From NCBI GenBank assembly GCA_020635235.1, contig JACKAF010000001.1:186001-250000 (forward strand): a stretch of 64,000 nt of DNA, written 5' to 3'. The notes beneath the pieces were generated by a model. That model worked only from the letters and a program-made list of their open reading frames with translations. It was not told where the DNA came from and made no database searches. This DNA comes from Pseudobdellovibrionaceae bacterium (GTDB lineage: Bacteria; Bdellovibrionota; FAC87; UBA2466; JACKAF01). Each line of letters starts with the position of its first letter. The stretch's first letter is position 1. The position numbers and the translations under genes were made by a program. This document shows positions 34,874 through 43,914 of this stretch, in pieces.

Positions 34874-36264
34874 TGTACTTTCCCTCTCAGCGTTACTGTA
34901 GTCCGCTTGGTATTGACCAAATACTTCTTGGCGAATGCCGCCACATCGGACGGCTGTACTTCGTCAATTCGTTGAAACACGCGATCGAGTACCTCGAAGT
35001 CGGCCTCAAAGTTTGTGTACCAATTGATTTGGCCTGCCAAAGAGTCAGGTGCACTGAACCACTGGGTCAACGCGGCATTACGCGCGCGCATTTTTGCCGA
35101 CGTCAGCTCCGCCGTGTCTACCGGCGAATTTTTGATTTTCTCCATCTCGTCCAAAACTGCCTGCTTGAGTTCCGCTTCTTTGTCTTTACCGGCCTCCGAA
35201 AGGACCAATTCGACCTTCCACAGCCCCGGATCAACGGTCTCAAAGGGGAATGCAGAAACAGAATCTAACCAGCCTTTTTCAAAGCGATAGATTTTCTGGA
35301 ACTCAGATGTCTCCGAGAAGTAAACGTCGGCGATGAGCTTGAGCGCGGCGTTTTCAACGTCTTTGGTACCAAAGGCAGGTACTTTGTGTGCAATTGCTAT
35401 TCGTGTAGGTGTTGCAGACGGAAACTCAACGGCTTTGGAACGTTCATCGTTCTGCTCAGACTCCGGCGTTACCTCCTGCGGGAGTTCGGCAGGGTTTTCC
35501 CAGGCTCCGAAATTGGCGCGGATAAGCTCCAGCGCTTTATCGAATTCAATATCTCCCACTAGTACGATCCGCACGTTTGAAGGACGGTAGTAGCGCTTAA
35601 AGAACGGCCACACATCCTGGTACCGATTCGGGTACTGCTCAATGTCCGCCTTGTAACCCAAAGTCGTATGACCGTAGGTGTGGGACTTATAGGCAAGTTC
35701 CTGCATGGTCTCTTCCATCAGGAAGCCGGGATCGGACGCGCTTTTTAGGTATTCACCCATCACCGCGCCGGCCTCAGCCTTCAGCGCGGCTTCGGAAAAA
35801 TCCAAGTTTTGAAAACGATCGGCCTCGGCCGCCAGGATTTTGTCCAGATACCGAGAGGCGACTTTGCCGTGGTAATTGGTCATGTCGTACCAAGTCCAAG
35901 CGTTGTAACTCACGCCGTTTTCCGTATAAATCGCACCAAATTCCTGCGAGCTAAGGGTTTTTGTTCCCCGGAACATCAGATGTTCAAAGAAGTGTGCAAA
36001 ACCGCTCTTGCCTTTCTCCACTTCGTTTCTCGAGCCGACTCGCACACCCAGCTGGTACGCGACAACACCGGTGCTCGGGTATTTCACCAAAAACACCTTC
36101 AGCCCGTTCTCCAAAGTCGCGGTCTGGTGCGGAAGAGTGAGAATGCTCTTAGATGCTCGGTTCACGTTCGCTCCCATCCCGTTTGTAGAATTCTTGGTGC
36201 AGGCAACCAGCAGACATAGGCCTAGGCTCGCTACGCCGAAAAACAGACTAGATTTTCCCATCAT
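34870..36264 (-). CDS. M16-family zinc metallopeptidase lipoprotein, catalytic subunit
   Basis: This 464-aa protein has a lipoprotein signal (LGLCLLVAC) and the inverted zinc motif HxxEH (FAHFFEHLMFRGT) with the downstream Glu of the M16 family about 75 residues further (ALKAEAGAVMGEYLKS). The C-terminal lobe has YRPSNVRIVLVGDIEF and a Tyr/Arg substrate-binding segment. M16 enzymes degrade small peptides or process precursors; the pair with the degenerate neighbour fits a periplasmic heterodimer anchored by the lipid. It starts at an ATG near 36264 with an ATG repeated three bases on. Confidence 0.92.
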   Translation of the reverse strand: MMGKSSLFFGVASLGLCLLVACTKNSTNGMGANVNRASKSILTLPHQTATLENGLKVFLVKYPSTGVVAYQLGVRVGSRNEVEKGKSGFAHFFEHLMFRGTKTLSSQEFGAIYTENGVSYNAWTWYDMTNYHGKVASRYLDKILAAEADRFQNLDFSEAALKAEAGAVMGEYLKSASDPGFLMEETMQELAYKSHTYGHTTLGYKADIEQYPNRYQDVWPFFKRYYRPSNVRIVLVGDIEFDKALELIRANFGAWENPAELPQEVTPESEQNDERSKAVEFPSATPTRIAIAHKVPAFGTKDVENAALKLIADVYFSETSEFQKIYRFEKGWLDSVSAFPFETVDPGLWKVELVLSEAGKDKEAELKQAVLDEMEKIKNSPVDTAELTSAKMRARNAALTQWFSAPDSLAGQINWYTNFEADFEVLDRVFQRIDEVQPSDVAAFAKKYLVNTKRTTVTLRGKVQ

Positions 36265-36361
36265 TTGCTCCTGAAGCTATAATCACCGCATACCGGAATC
36301 CCGAAGGGATGGGAAGCTCGCAAACAACAGGAATTAAATATCTGTAATTACTAGTATTTTT

Positions 36362-36385
36362 AATTGTGCCCGACTCGGCACAATT
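36362..36385. promoter_or_regulatory. Perfect 9+6+9 inverted repeat overlapping a candidate promoter
   Basis: AATTGTGCC-N6-GGCACAATT is a perfect 9-bp inverted repeat. A TACAAT at 36390-36395 lies just downstream and could be the -10 box, so the palindrome would cover its -35 region. The half-site resembles, but is spaced differently from, the CRP consensus (TGTGA-N6-TCACA); here TGTG and CACA are 10, not 8, bases apart. It stands 50 bp before the NHL lipoprotein/cyclase operon. Confidence 0.5.
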
Positions 36386-36434
36386 CCCCTACAATTGCGT
36401 GTCATACTCAGAGGACTAATCTGAGGCACGTTGA

Positions 36435-39400
36435 TTGTTCCAAAAAAGCTTACAAATTCTCAAATCCCTCTCCTTTGTATGTCTGATTATGGCCAGCCCT
36501 GCCTGCCTTAAGCTCAACGATAGCGGTGCGAGCTCAGGCGGCGACGGCGAAGACTTGGCGAGTATTCCCACCTCTGGCACGGGCCGCAATGCGACCGTTA
36601 TCGCCACGGCGACGAACAGTTTGGCCCGGTGTAGTTTCACCCAAATGGGTCTCGTGGAATTTTCCCTAGAGTGCGCGGTCGTAGTCGTCCAGAACAATCA
36701 GGAGTTGGTAGCCAACGAAGCTGAAAATGTTGAGTTCAACTGGGGTACGCCCAGTCGCGTTTCCGGCGCGGAAATTCTCACTTCGACCTGCGAATCCGGT
36801 TACAAGAACTTGAGCCACAATTGCGATCTCGTATTAGACGAGCCCCGAACGACTGAAGTCGAAGTCGGCTTGTTGCGAACAAACACCGTAACGACAGAAG
36901 CGGATGAGTTATCCGCACTCGTTTTGCTCGCCTATTCAGTTTCTTCCTATGGCTTGGTTCCGCAAATACCGATCGCGTTCAACCCTGGCCCGCGCGGACT
37001 GCTCGGTTTGAGCGGCAAAGACCGATCGGAAATGGGCTTCGCCACCCGAAGTTTTGTGGCGGACAACATCTCAGTCGATGAGATCAAGTCGCAGTGCTGG
37101 GACGGCACCCACAAGATCTCTACTGAAGGCTACATCTATTCCCGAAACGCCACTACCGGACGAGCGGAAATCTTCGCGGGTACCGCGAACACGCTAAACA
37201 CTTTGGATTATCCGAACACCGAACACCGCCTGCGCGTTCACTTTGAGCCGGGAGATCTCTTCCTGGCGTGTAGTCCCGCCAAACCCAATCTCCTCTATGT
37301 TCTAGTCCGTCAAAAGGGTGTCGACCCCAACGGCTATTACGTTCCGGATGCGCTCCTAAAGATATATAAAATAGAGAACGACATGGTTTCGGTGGTCGTT
37401 CGCGCTAATCCCGGCGAAGGCGAGTACAACTGGTTAACGCCCCCCCTTGTCGAGGCCGCGGTGAACGCCAACCTCGATTCTTTAGGCGGCGGTGCCGTTG
37501 GCGACGATGGTGCACTTTATTTTTCCGAACCCGGACGCGGTATCGTGCGAAAGCTGGACGCCGACGGTGGCAACATCCACCTTTACGCCGGCGCTGGCCC
37601 TTGTGCCACCTACAATCCGGATCCTGATGAAAATGGAAACGATCAAAACCCTCCGTGGTGCACGTTTACCGGAAATGGTTATCTCGATGGCCCCATCAGC
37701 CAATCTTTGCTCAGCTCGCCCAAGGGCTTGGCTTATCACAACGGCAAACTCTACATTGCCGATGAAATGAATCGCCGGATCCGTGTCGCGGAAAATGGAA
37801 TGGTTTCGACATTCGCTGGCGGTGGCACTCAAACCACTGACGGTGCGAGCCCGTTGGCCGCGCAGTTGGGTTACCTTCAAGATGTCAGTGTTGACTCTGC
37901 CGGTACTATTTATATTGCCGACTCCGATGTGAACCGGATCAAGAAGATTGAAAATAACCAGGTCATAACGATTGTTGGCTCAGGCGACGAAGGAAACCCT
38001 TCGCACGGAGACAGCGCTCTTTCGGCTGCCGTCTTTCATCCCTTTTCAGTGGTGTCGGGTAGCCCTTCACAGGTTTATTTTGCTTTTCAGTTGTTTGAAC
38101 AAGTCTCGCCGGCTCCAAACGGGAGGCGAGTTTTTGGTTTGAATGAAAGCAACGAGCTCAAAGTTGTTTTTGGCGAGGCCACCATAGATTTGAATTTGAG
38201 CCCAGATACCCGCTTTGCGCAGTTAAGAGAAGCGTCTGGCATCGCCTTTCACCCGAATGGAGACATTTACTACACGGACGCCCAGAACCATCTCGTCATG
38301 CGGATTCACAAAGGAAGTAGAGGACAGGACGTCGTCAGTCGATTTGCGGGCATTGGGCTAAGTGGCTGCACGAATGTTCTCGGTGGCAATCCGGCTACCC
38401 TAGTATTGAATGAACCGACCGGTATCGCCATTACCGAAAACGGTGATATTTTTGTGAGCGACACAGGAAACCATCGTATCCTCAAATTCCACGAAGGTTT
38501 GTTTGTGTACAACATCTCTCGGGCGACTGGACTAAATTGTAATGAGAGTCCGTTTGCTCCATACTACAATGGCTATAACGAGCCCCTGTACGACGAAGAA
38601 GGAAATGAAATTCCGCAACCTCCAGCGGTTTGCGGCATCTACACGCCGTACCCGACAGCCATGACGGCAGACCCCTCTGGCAACGTCTTTGCTATCTTGG
38701 GCGCTTCCCAGGAAATCGTAAAAATCCCTGCTGAAGGCGCCCCTCGCTACTACGTAGGTGGGTGCGATTCCATTGCAACTCTCCCCACGCGTGAAAAGCT
38801 CATCGGAATTACTTCCGACGGTGATGGAAACATTTACGTTTCGGACGCCGAGACTTCAAAAATCCACCGAATTGGAAGCGATAACGTCGGCGTCACCATC
38901 GCCGGTACCGGAACGCGTGGAAGTGCAGGCGACGGAGGCCCGGCTCTCAGCGCTCAATTTGAGTACCCCGCCGCACTGGCGTACGACAATGATCGCCTTT
39001 ATGTTGCAGACGGCGGAAGCGCCATCGTGCGCATGCACATGGCTGATGGTGCGGCCAATCCCGACTTCAGCGATATCCCACCGGGGTATGACATATCTTC
39101 TGGAAGCACGCGGATCCGTGTGATCGAAACTCAACAAGATACAACGCTTCGCGTTAGTTTGCTTGTGGGTGGCCGCCTGAATAACACTTGCGGAACAGGT
39201 ACTGTCCAGGGTTCCAGTGAATCCTCAAACCTATTCGATCAATTGAGTGCCAGTTTGTCCAACTACTGCCGCGCACGCATCCGAGCGCTTGCCGGCAAAA
39301 ACACGTGCGACGCAGAGCAGAACCAGACTTCGCTCGTTTTCGCGCAAAGCTTTTCTTCCGTCTACGAGAACGAAATCCTCGAAGCCTTCTCCCGTAACGC

Positions 39401-39443
39401 GCCGTCCTCAAACGTCATCAAGGTGGATCGACAGTGCTTTTAA
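36435..39443 (+). CDS. NHL-repeat beta-propeller lipoprotein, paralogue of the 3768 gene
   Basis: This 1002-aa protein starts at TTG 36435 behind GAGG and has a lipoprotein signal (MASPAC). Its layout mirrors the other NHL lipoprotein: a short Ser/Gly linker with GRN, an Ig-like part with Cys pairs, SYGLVPQIP, then propeller repeats (KGLAYHNGKLYIADEMNRRI, LQDVSVDSAGTIYIADSDVN, PTGIAITENGDIFVSDTGNH, AALAYDNDRLYVADGG). A CGTG-started C-terminal domain ends in DRQCF. The propeller probably binds an extracellular ligand. The cyclase gene follows after 47 bases on the same strand, so the two form an operon; the lipoprotein is well placed to feed the CHASE2 sensor. Ligand unknown. Confidence 0.9.
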   Translation: MFQKSLQILKSLSFVCLIMASPACLKLNDSGASSGGDGEDLASIPTSGTGRNATVIATATNSLARCSFTQMGLVEFSLECAVVVVQNNQELVANEAENVEFNWGTPSRVSGAEILTSTCESGYKNLSHNCDLVLDEPRTTEVEVGLLRTNTVTTEADELSALVLLAYSVSSYGLVPQIPIAFNPGPRGLLGLSGKDRSEMGFATRSFVADNISVDEIKSQCWDGTHKISTEGYIYSRNATTGRAEIFAGTANTLNTLDYPNTEHRLRVHFEPGDLFLACSPAKPNLLYVLVRQKGVDPNGYYVPDALLKIYKIENDMVSVVVRANPGEGEYNWLTPPLVEAAVNANLDSLGGGAVGDDGALYFSEPGRGIVRKLDADGGNIHLYAGAGPCATYNPDPDENGNDQNPPWCTFTGNGYLDGPISQSLLSSPKGLAYHNGKLYIADEMNRRIRVAENGMVSTFAGGGTQTTDGASPLAAQLGYLQDVSVDSAGTIYIADSDVNRIKKIENNQVITIVGSGDEGNPSHGDSALSAAVFHPFSVVSGSPSQVYFAFQLFEQVSPAPNGRRVFGLNESNELKVVFGEATIDLNLSPDTRFAQLREASGIAFHPNGDIYYTDAQNHLVMRIHKGSRGQDVVSRFAGIGLSGCTNVLGGNPATLVLNEPTGIAITENGDIFVSDTGNHRILKFHEGLFVYNISRATGLNCNESPFAPYYNGYNEPLYDEEGNEIPQPPAVCGIYTPYPTAMTADPSGNVFAILGASQEIVKIPAEGAPRYYVGGCDSIATLPTREKLIGITSDGDGNIYVSDAETSKIHRIGSDNVGVTIAGTGTRGSAGDGGPALSAQFEYPAALAYDNDRLYVADGGSAIVRMHMADGAANPDFSDIPPGYDISSGSTRIRVIETQQDTTLRVSLLVGGRLNNTCGTGTVQGSSESSNLFDQLSASLSNYCRARIRALAGKNTCDAEQNQTSLVFAQSFSSVYENEILEAFSRNAPSSNVIKVDRQCF

Positions 39444-39490
39444 GCGCTGGCCGTTGAGTACCGATAAGATCCTGAAACAACTTAATTTTA

Positions 39491-41833
39491 GTGAATAAGA
39501 CAAAGTCATTTTGGAACCGCTTTGCCCCCCGGGACATTTCCTTGCAGCGGGGGCTTGTGATCGTAGCAGTCTGCACGGCGGCGTTTTCAGGTTTGTACTC
39601 CTCACAATGGGGAGAGCGCATCGAACGACGAGCCGCACATCCTATCGCGTTTCAGATCCGGCATTTGCTCGGCATGGATCCGAAGATCGATCCGCGCCTT
39701 AAGGTGTACGCCTTTGATGACTCCACACTTAAGTACGTCGACGAAGAGGATCTCACCCTCAAGCAGTGGGCCGACACGTTGGAAAGTTTCATAAAGGCGA
39801 ATCCGAAGGCAGTGATTATTCCGAAATTGTTTGGGACTCCGAGCGGCCGAGAGTATGCAAAACATTTCGAGAAAAGAATTCAGCAACTCCCGTTCCCCGT
39901 CATCACCGCGGCTGTGTTGACTCACGACGCTTCCCGGGCACCCCTAAGAATGGAGCAAGATTTTTCAGACCTGGAAAGCCTAGCGGCGGCTGGAAAATTT
40001 CAGGAAACTCTACAATCGCTGACGCTTCCCAAAGCAAGCGATCTGAATCCCATAGGACCTCACCCAACTATTGAAAAAGCCTTCTCACACGTTGGCCATA
40101 TCAATTACTATGACGATTTCTTCTTTGAAACTTTTGTCCGAGTTAATGAAAAAAAAGCTCTGCCTGCGGCGCCTCTGCTGCTGGCAGACACTCTATATTT
40201 TGACGACGGGGATCTTTATGCGGACGGAACAGAAATACCGACCGACAGCCGTGGTCGAGTTCTCATTAACATGGGAGACCCCTCAAAGTACTACGAGCGG
40301 ATCTACGCGCTGAAAAGCGTGATCAAAAGAGCGTCCCAAGGAGAGCAGGTCACCACATTACCGGATAACTCCGTGGTACTTCTCCTTTTTATGTTTTCGC
40401 CAAACGTAGACATGACACAGTCGCCTTTTGGTCCCATCCCTGAGGGCCTGGTTTTAAACGCATTCGTCAATAGCGTCCTGACAAAACAGTGGGTTCGCTT
40501 TTTGCCTATGGGTGTTTTCTGGGTGGCGGTTTTCTGTTTAATCGGTGGCGCTCTAGGGCTGTACTTTCAAGGAAGTCAGTTTTGGATCACGCTGGCGGCA
40601 GGGACCTTTTCCATTTTCGTTGCCGGCTGCGCGGCCTTTTCCTATGGGTCTATCCATACTCCATGGTTTTTCTCCGGTCTGGGACTCTTGACCACCGGGG
40701 CGACGGTATTTCTAGAAAAGTATCGGCTAATCGACAAAAAAACTCGTCGTGTTCGGGCTGCATTGGACGGCTTGGTTCCTCAGCGACAACTTCTCGAAAT
40801 AATCAAACAACCCCTTGCAGAATTAACCAAACCCTCAGAACACGTCACTACAATCATGTTTATCGACGTGATCGGTTTTTACCTAACGGCTGAGACGCAA
40901 GCACCGGCAAACGTTTTCCTCTCACTGAAAGACCTGCTTTCCCGCTTAACAAACACCATTCATAGTTTTGATGGAATCGTCGACAAAACCACTGGAGACG
41001 GGATGCTGTGCTTTTTTGGTTATGACTACGTAACCGGAAAAGTAGATCCAGAGCACGCCAATAAAGCGCTGGCCTGCGCTATCGAGATCCAGCGAACAAG
41101 CCTGGAACTCAATCTAAAGGCGCACGAAAATCACAAAGCCCTCTTCCCCTTGCGCATCGGACTCAATACGGGGAACGTTTTTATCGGTGATTTGGGGAAC
41201 TCTCAGCGAATGGATTTCACCATCATCGGTCATGCTATTAATTTTGCGAAAAGGCTTGAAAGCGCCTGCGAAGACTACTGCGTAATGTTAGGCGCCTCCA
41301 CTTATGACTTGATTTCCCTGGAGCCCGAGGGAGTGGGAATCAAGAAGAAGATGTTGCAGATCAAGCACTACCAGGAACTGATTGAAGGGTACGAAGTAGA
41401 TCCACTGGCCCAACTGCAGGAACAACGGCAGGCCGCACTGAGCGCCTACTGGAACTTCGCACACAAGGCTCAGCACAGTCCACGCTGGGAAGTACCAGAG
41501 AGCGTCCGAATAGAGGCCATCACAAAAACCCACGGCAAAGGTCGAGTCGTTAATTTTTCCTTAGGTGGAATGGCAATCGAACTGGATCAGTACCTCGCCC
41601 GCGGAGTAATTCTCGAGTTTCATATCGAATCCCAATCACCAGAACTAATCGAACAGCTAAAGAAGATCGGACTGCCTTCTTTGGTGGGAGAAATCCGCTG
41701 GGGGCGTCCCAAGAGCAACGGATTATACCTGCATGGGGTCGCGCTGCAAAATCTTACGGAAGATCAATCTAAGGAAATCCAACGTATTCTCCGCTCGACG
41801 GTGACCTCCACAACGCTCCGAAAAACGGGCTAA
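39491..41833 (+). CDS. CHASE2-sensor adenylate cyclase with C-terminal PilZ-like domain (paralogue)
   Basis: This 780-aa inner-membrane enzyme starts at GTG 39491. It has an N-terminal membrane helix, a CHASE2 domain (KVYAFDDSTLKYVDEED, KAVIIPKLF), three membrane helices at about 335-410, then the class III cyclase domain. Metal ligands Asp459 (FIDVIGF) and Asp503 (TTGDGMLCFFG), the Lys and Asp that select adenine (IVDKT, MDFTIIG) and the Asn/Arg of AINFAKR are all present. The last 110 residues are PilZ-like (NFSLGGMAIEL, RWGRPKSNGLYLHG). It is the downstream partner of the NHL lipoprotein and a full-length paralogue of the 8887 product. The stop overlaps by four bases that of the convergent cytochrome gene. 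Confidence 0.92.
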   Translation: MNKTKSFWNRFAPRDISLQRGLVIVAVCTAAFSGLYSSQWGERIERRAAHPIAFQIRHLLGMDPKIDPRLKVYAFDDSTLKYVDEEDLTLKQWADTLESFIKANPKAVIIPKLFGTPSGREYAKHFEKRIQQLPFPVITAAVLTHDASRAPLRMEQDFSDLESLAAAGKFQETLQSLTLPKASDLNPIGPHPTIEKAFSHVGHINYYDDFFFETFVRVNEKKALPAAPLLLADTLYFDDGDLYADGTEIPTDSRGRVLINMGDPSKYYERIYALKSVIKRASQGEQVTTLPDNSVVLLLFMFSPNVDMTQSPFGPIPEGLVLNAFVNSVLTKQWVRFLPMGVFWVAVFCLIGGALGLYFQGSQFWITLAAGTFSIFVAGCAAFSYGSIHTPWFFSGLGLLTTGATVFLEKYRLIDKKTRRVRAALDGLVPQRQLLEIIKQPLAELTKPSEHVTTIMFIDVIGFYLTAETQAPANVFLSLKDLLSRLTNTIHSFDGIVDKTTGDGMLCFFGYDYVTGKVDPEHANKALACAIEIQRTSLELNLKAHENHKALFPLRIGLNTGNVFIGDLGNSQRMDFTIIGHAINFAKRLESACEDYCVMLGASTYDLISLEPEGVGIKKKMLQIKHYQELIEGYEVDPLAQLQEQRQAALSAYWNFAHKAQHSPRWEVPESVRIEAITKTHGKGRVVNFSLGGMAIELDQYLARGVILEFHIESQSPELIEQLKKIGLPSLVGEIRWGRPKSNGLYLHGVALQNLTEDQSKEIQRILRSTVTSTTLRKTG

Positions 41834-42843
41834 GGATCCAACTGTTCCAACCACTCCCGCAACCACTGAACTGCCCTTTCATCTACTAGTTTTGTGCCAA
41901 TTGGGGGCATTCGATTAAAGTCGGTGGATTCCATTCGGTAGAGCACCGCGCTTTTATCAGGCTCATGGCCTTTCAGTCTAAAGGTGGATTCCATTCCGGG
42001 AATTTGAAAAAAGAGGGTCGGCTGATTCACGGCAGTCAGGAATGCCGGGGCCGCTTGCTCAGTGGTCATTTCTACGTCGTGTCTCATCCAAAGGTTTGTC
42101 CATCCCGCACTGCCTTGCGGGTTGTGGCAATGTCCGCAGTTGCCGTGCAGATAGCCCATCGAGACCCGTGCTTCAGCTGTGGCGGCATGAATTCGGGGCG
42201 CAGGATTTAGCTCCGTTTCCTGTCTATCTATCAGACCTTCCCTTGCCAGCATAAGCAAGTCGAGTCCTACAGAATTGGAAGGCATACTCAGCGGATCGCG
42301 ATCGGTAGAAAGCTGAAGCGCGCCGAACCCCAAAACCGGATCGCCCCCTCTGCGGTGGCAGGTCAGACAATCAGCGCGGCGGGGGATATCATGAGAAACA
42401 CCGGGAGCGACGGGATAGTGGTTGGACAAGCCTCCTGACGGCGCCAATACAGCGTCGTTTTCACCCTCCTCCCAGACGTACGATCCAAATTCCCATTCGC
42501 CCTCCGCTACTTTCTCTATGAGACGGGTCTCCACACGGTGCAGCCCACTATCAGTATTGTAAGCAAACTCCTTCCAGATCTTGGTGCCCAAGGGGAAAGC
42601 CCAGTGGTTGATGTCAGCACCCTCGCCCTGAGTCCGAATGGTCTGCGCCGGAGGCAAGTAGATCCATCTTCTCTTTTCTGCCCCGTCGGTCCATAGAGGG
42701 TACTGAGGATCATAAAATCTGTTCTCCGGTTTTACTTCTTTGGTTGAAATATTTGTGTAGAGACCTGTTTCAGACAGTCGTAGACTTTGCGCCTGCGCCG
42801 ATAAAGCAAGGACCAAGAATGAAATACTGATGCGTAGGCGCAT
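41830..42843 (-). CDS. Exported dihaem c-type cytochrome
   Basis: This 337-aa protein has a signal peptide (ISFLVLALSAQA) and two haem c sites, CLTCH near residue 158 and CGHCH near residue 240. The fold includes WTDGAEKRRWIYLP and FPLGTKIWKEF, seen in a family of dihaem proteins from marine Proteobacteria (SO2930-like; naming from memory). After the first site comes GDPVLGFGALQLS, and after the second NPQGSAG. Met residues in the tail (GMESTFRLKGHEPDKSAVLYRMES) could be axial ligands. Probably a periplasmic electron carrier or haem-dependent oxidase; the exact role is unknown. It is a single gene, convergent with the cyclase. Confidence 0.85.
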   Translation of the reverse strand: MRLRISISFLVLALSAQAQSLRLSETGLYTNISTKEVKPENRFYDPQYPLWTDGAEKRRWIYLPPAQTIRTQGEGADINHWAFPLGTKIWKEFAYNTDSGLHRVETRLIEKVAEGEWEFGSYVWEEGENDAVLAPSGGLSNHYPVAPGVSHDIPRRADCLTCHRRGGDPVLGFGALQLSTDRDPLSMPSNSVGLDLLMLAREGLIDRQETELNPAPRIHAATAEARVSMGYLHGNCGHCHNPQGSAGWTNLWMRHDVEMTTEQAAPAFLTAVNQPTLFFQIPGMESTFRLKGHEPDKSAVLYRMESTDFNRMPPIGTKLVDERAVQWLREWLEQLDP

Positions 42844-43055
42844 TCAAAACCTCCATGGCGGGCCCCATCTAGGCCCCGCATTCAGTTTCCGGTTTTTTGA
42901 AGTTTCTTTGCAGCGCAAAGGGTGCAAGTTGCCGTTGCTGTCATTGCAAGGCGCCTTGTGGCACCGTCACACCAATTTGGAACCAAGTTTCTCTGTCTCG
43001 GAGGCACGAAAATTCTGGCATCACGATTGCAATCTCATTGGCTTGGAGGGGCACC

Positions 43056-43526
43056 ATGCAGCGCCTGGTAACAGCATTTGTACTTCTAGTTGGACTAATG
43101 GCACAGGGAAGCGAGGAGAACATCCGGCTAAGCCTGGTGGAAACCGAGCTCCAGGGAGACGGTGTTTCCGCAGGACTGCAAAAGATGATTCGGGTTAACC
43201 AGGATGGTGTCGCCTACGGGATTTTGCAAGGAGCACAGGGAGAAGTACACAAAGTATACTTGCGCGTGTTTCTAAAAAAAGAAATGGACGATCTCGAAAC
43301 TAAGATCTCAGAAGTGGACAATGGTTCGCACACCCATCGGGCGGCACAATGTCTCGCACTCCCCACCAAGCGCTTTGCCTACCATGCTGCCAACGATTCC
43401 ATTTCGCTATATGAAGCTAGCGCGCCGTGCGGCGCCTCCGATCGGAATGAAGCGCCGGCAACCTCGGCACTCATCAACATCTTGGACGCTCTTCAATTAA
43501 GTTTTCAAGAAGAACTGGAGACTTAA
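43056..43526 (+). CDS. Small secreted protein of unknown function
   Basis: ATG 43056 follows TTGGAGGGGC, a strong ribosome site, and gives a signal peptide (MQRLVTAFVLLVGLMAQG), so the longer frame starting at 42897 is not used. The 156-aa product has two Cys (AAQCLAL, SAPCGA) and mixed alpha/beta character; I recognise no family. It is followed by its own strong terminator and stands alone between divergent and convergent neighbours. Confidence 0.7.
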   Translation: MQRLVTAFVLLVGLMAQGSEENIRLSLVETELQGDGVSAGLQKMIRVNQDGVAYGILQGAQGEVHKVYLRVFLKKEMDDLETKISEVDNGSHTHRAAQCLALPTKRFAYHAANDSISLYEASAPCGASDRNEAPATSALINILDALQLSFQEELET

Positions 43527-43551
43527 ACTCTCCTTTTTTTCCATTAGCGGA

Positions 43552-43589
43552 CGAAGGCGTGGGCACGGTGCCCGCGCTTTCGTTTTTTT
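43552..43589 (+). terminator. Rho-independent terminator after the small secreted-protein gene
   Basis: A 13-bp stem with two G-T pairs (CGAAGGCGTGGGC with GCCCGCGCTTTCG) around a 5-nt loop is followed by seven T residues (43583-43589). It lies 25 bp after the stop codon. Confidence 0.85.
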
Positions 43590-43914
43590 ATCCAGAATTA
43601 TTTGAGTTTAGGCGAGGCGCCAGCTCTTCAAAGCTGGCGCCCACTCCATTGTGCTTTCACCGTGGGACACAAAGAAAGGGTCCGACGGCTTGCAACCAGG
43701 GTACCCGCAAACCCCCGACCGCGGGGCCTCGTTGCTGAAAGCGTTCCCCCCTGTTTTGGAACTTTCAAAAAGGTGCGTCCTTCCGCAATAACCGGGATGG
43801 ACGCGAAAACTGTTAACTGATTCCAAAACCTGTTGCGTAAAAAAAACGTAGCGCGCTAGGCCAGCGATGTCACAGCCCGCCATTGCATAGTGTTAACAAA
43901 TGCTACCACTTCCG
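43590..43914. other. Intergenic region with a 10-bp perfect hairpin
   Basis: No credible gene is seen in this stretch between the terminator and the 3' end of proA. At 43616-43641, GGCGCCAGCT and AGCTGGCGCC pair perfectly around a 6-nt loop, without a U-run, resembling REP-type or attenuator hairpins. It could protect the 3' end of the proBA message, which is read toward it. I see nothing else. Confidence 0.4.

Noticed and set aside
36362..36385. Canonical CRP binding site
   Set aside because: TGTG and CACA are ten bases apart, not eight, so it does not fit the CRP consensus; kept only as a general palindrome.
43608..43883. 91-codon frame in the proA-downstream gap
   Set aside because: It runs across the perfect hairpin, has no ribosome site, and its sequence is low-complexity.
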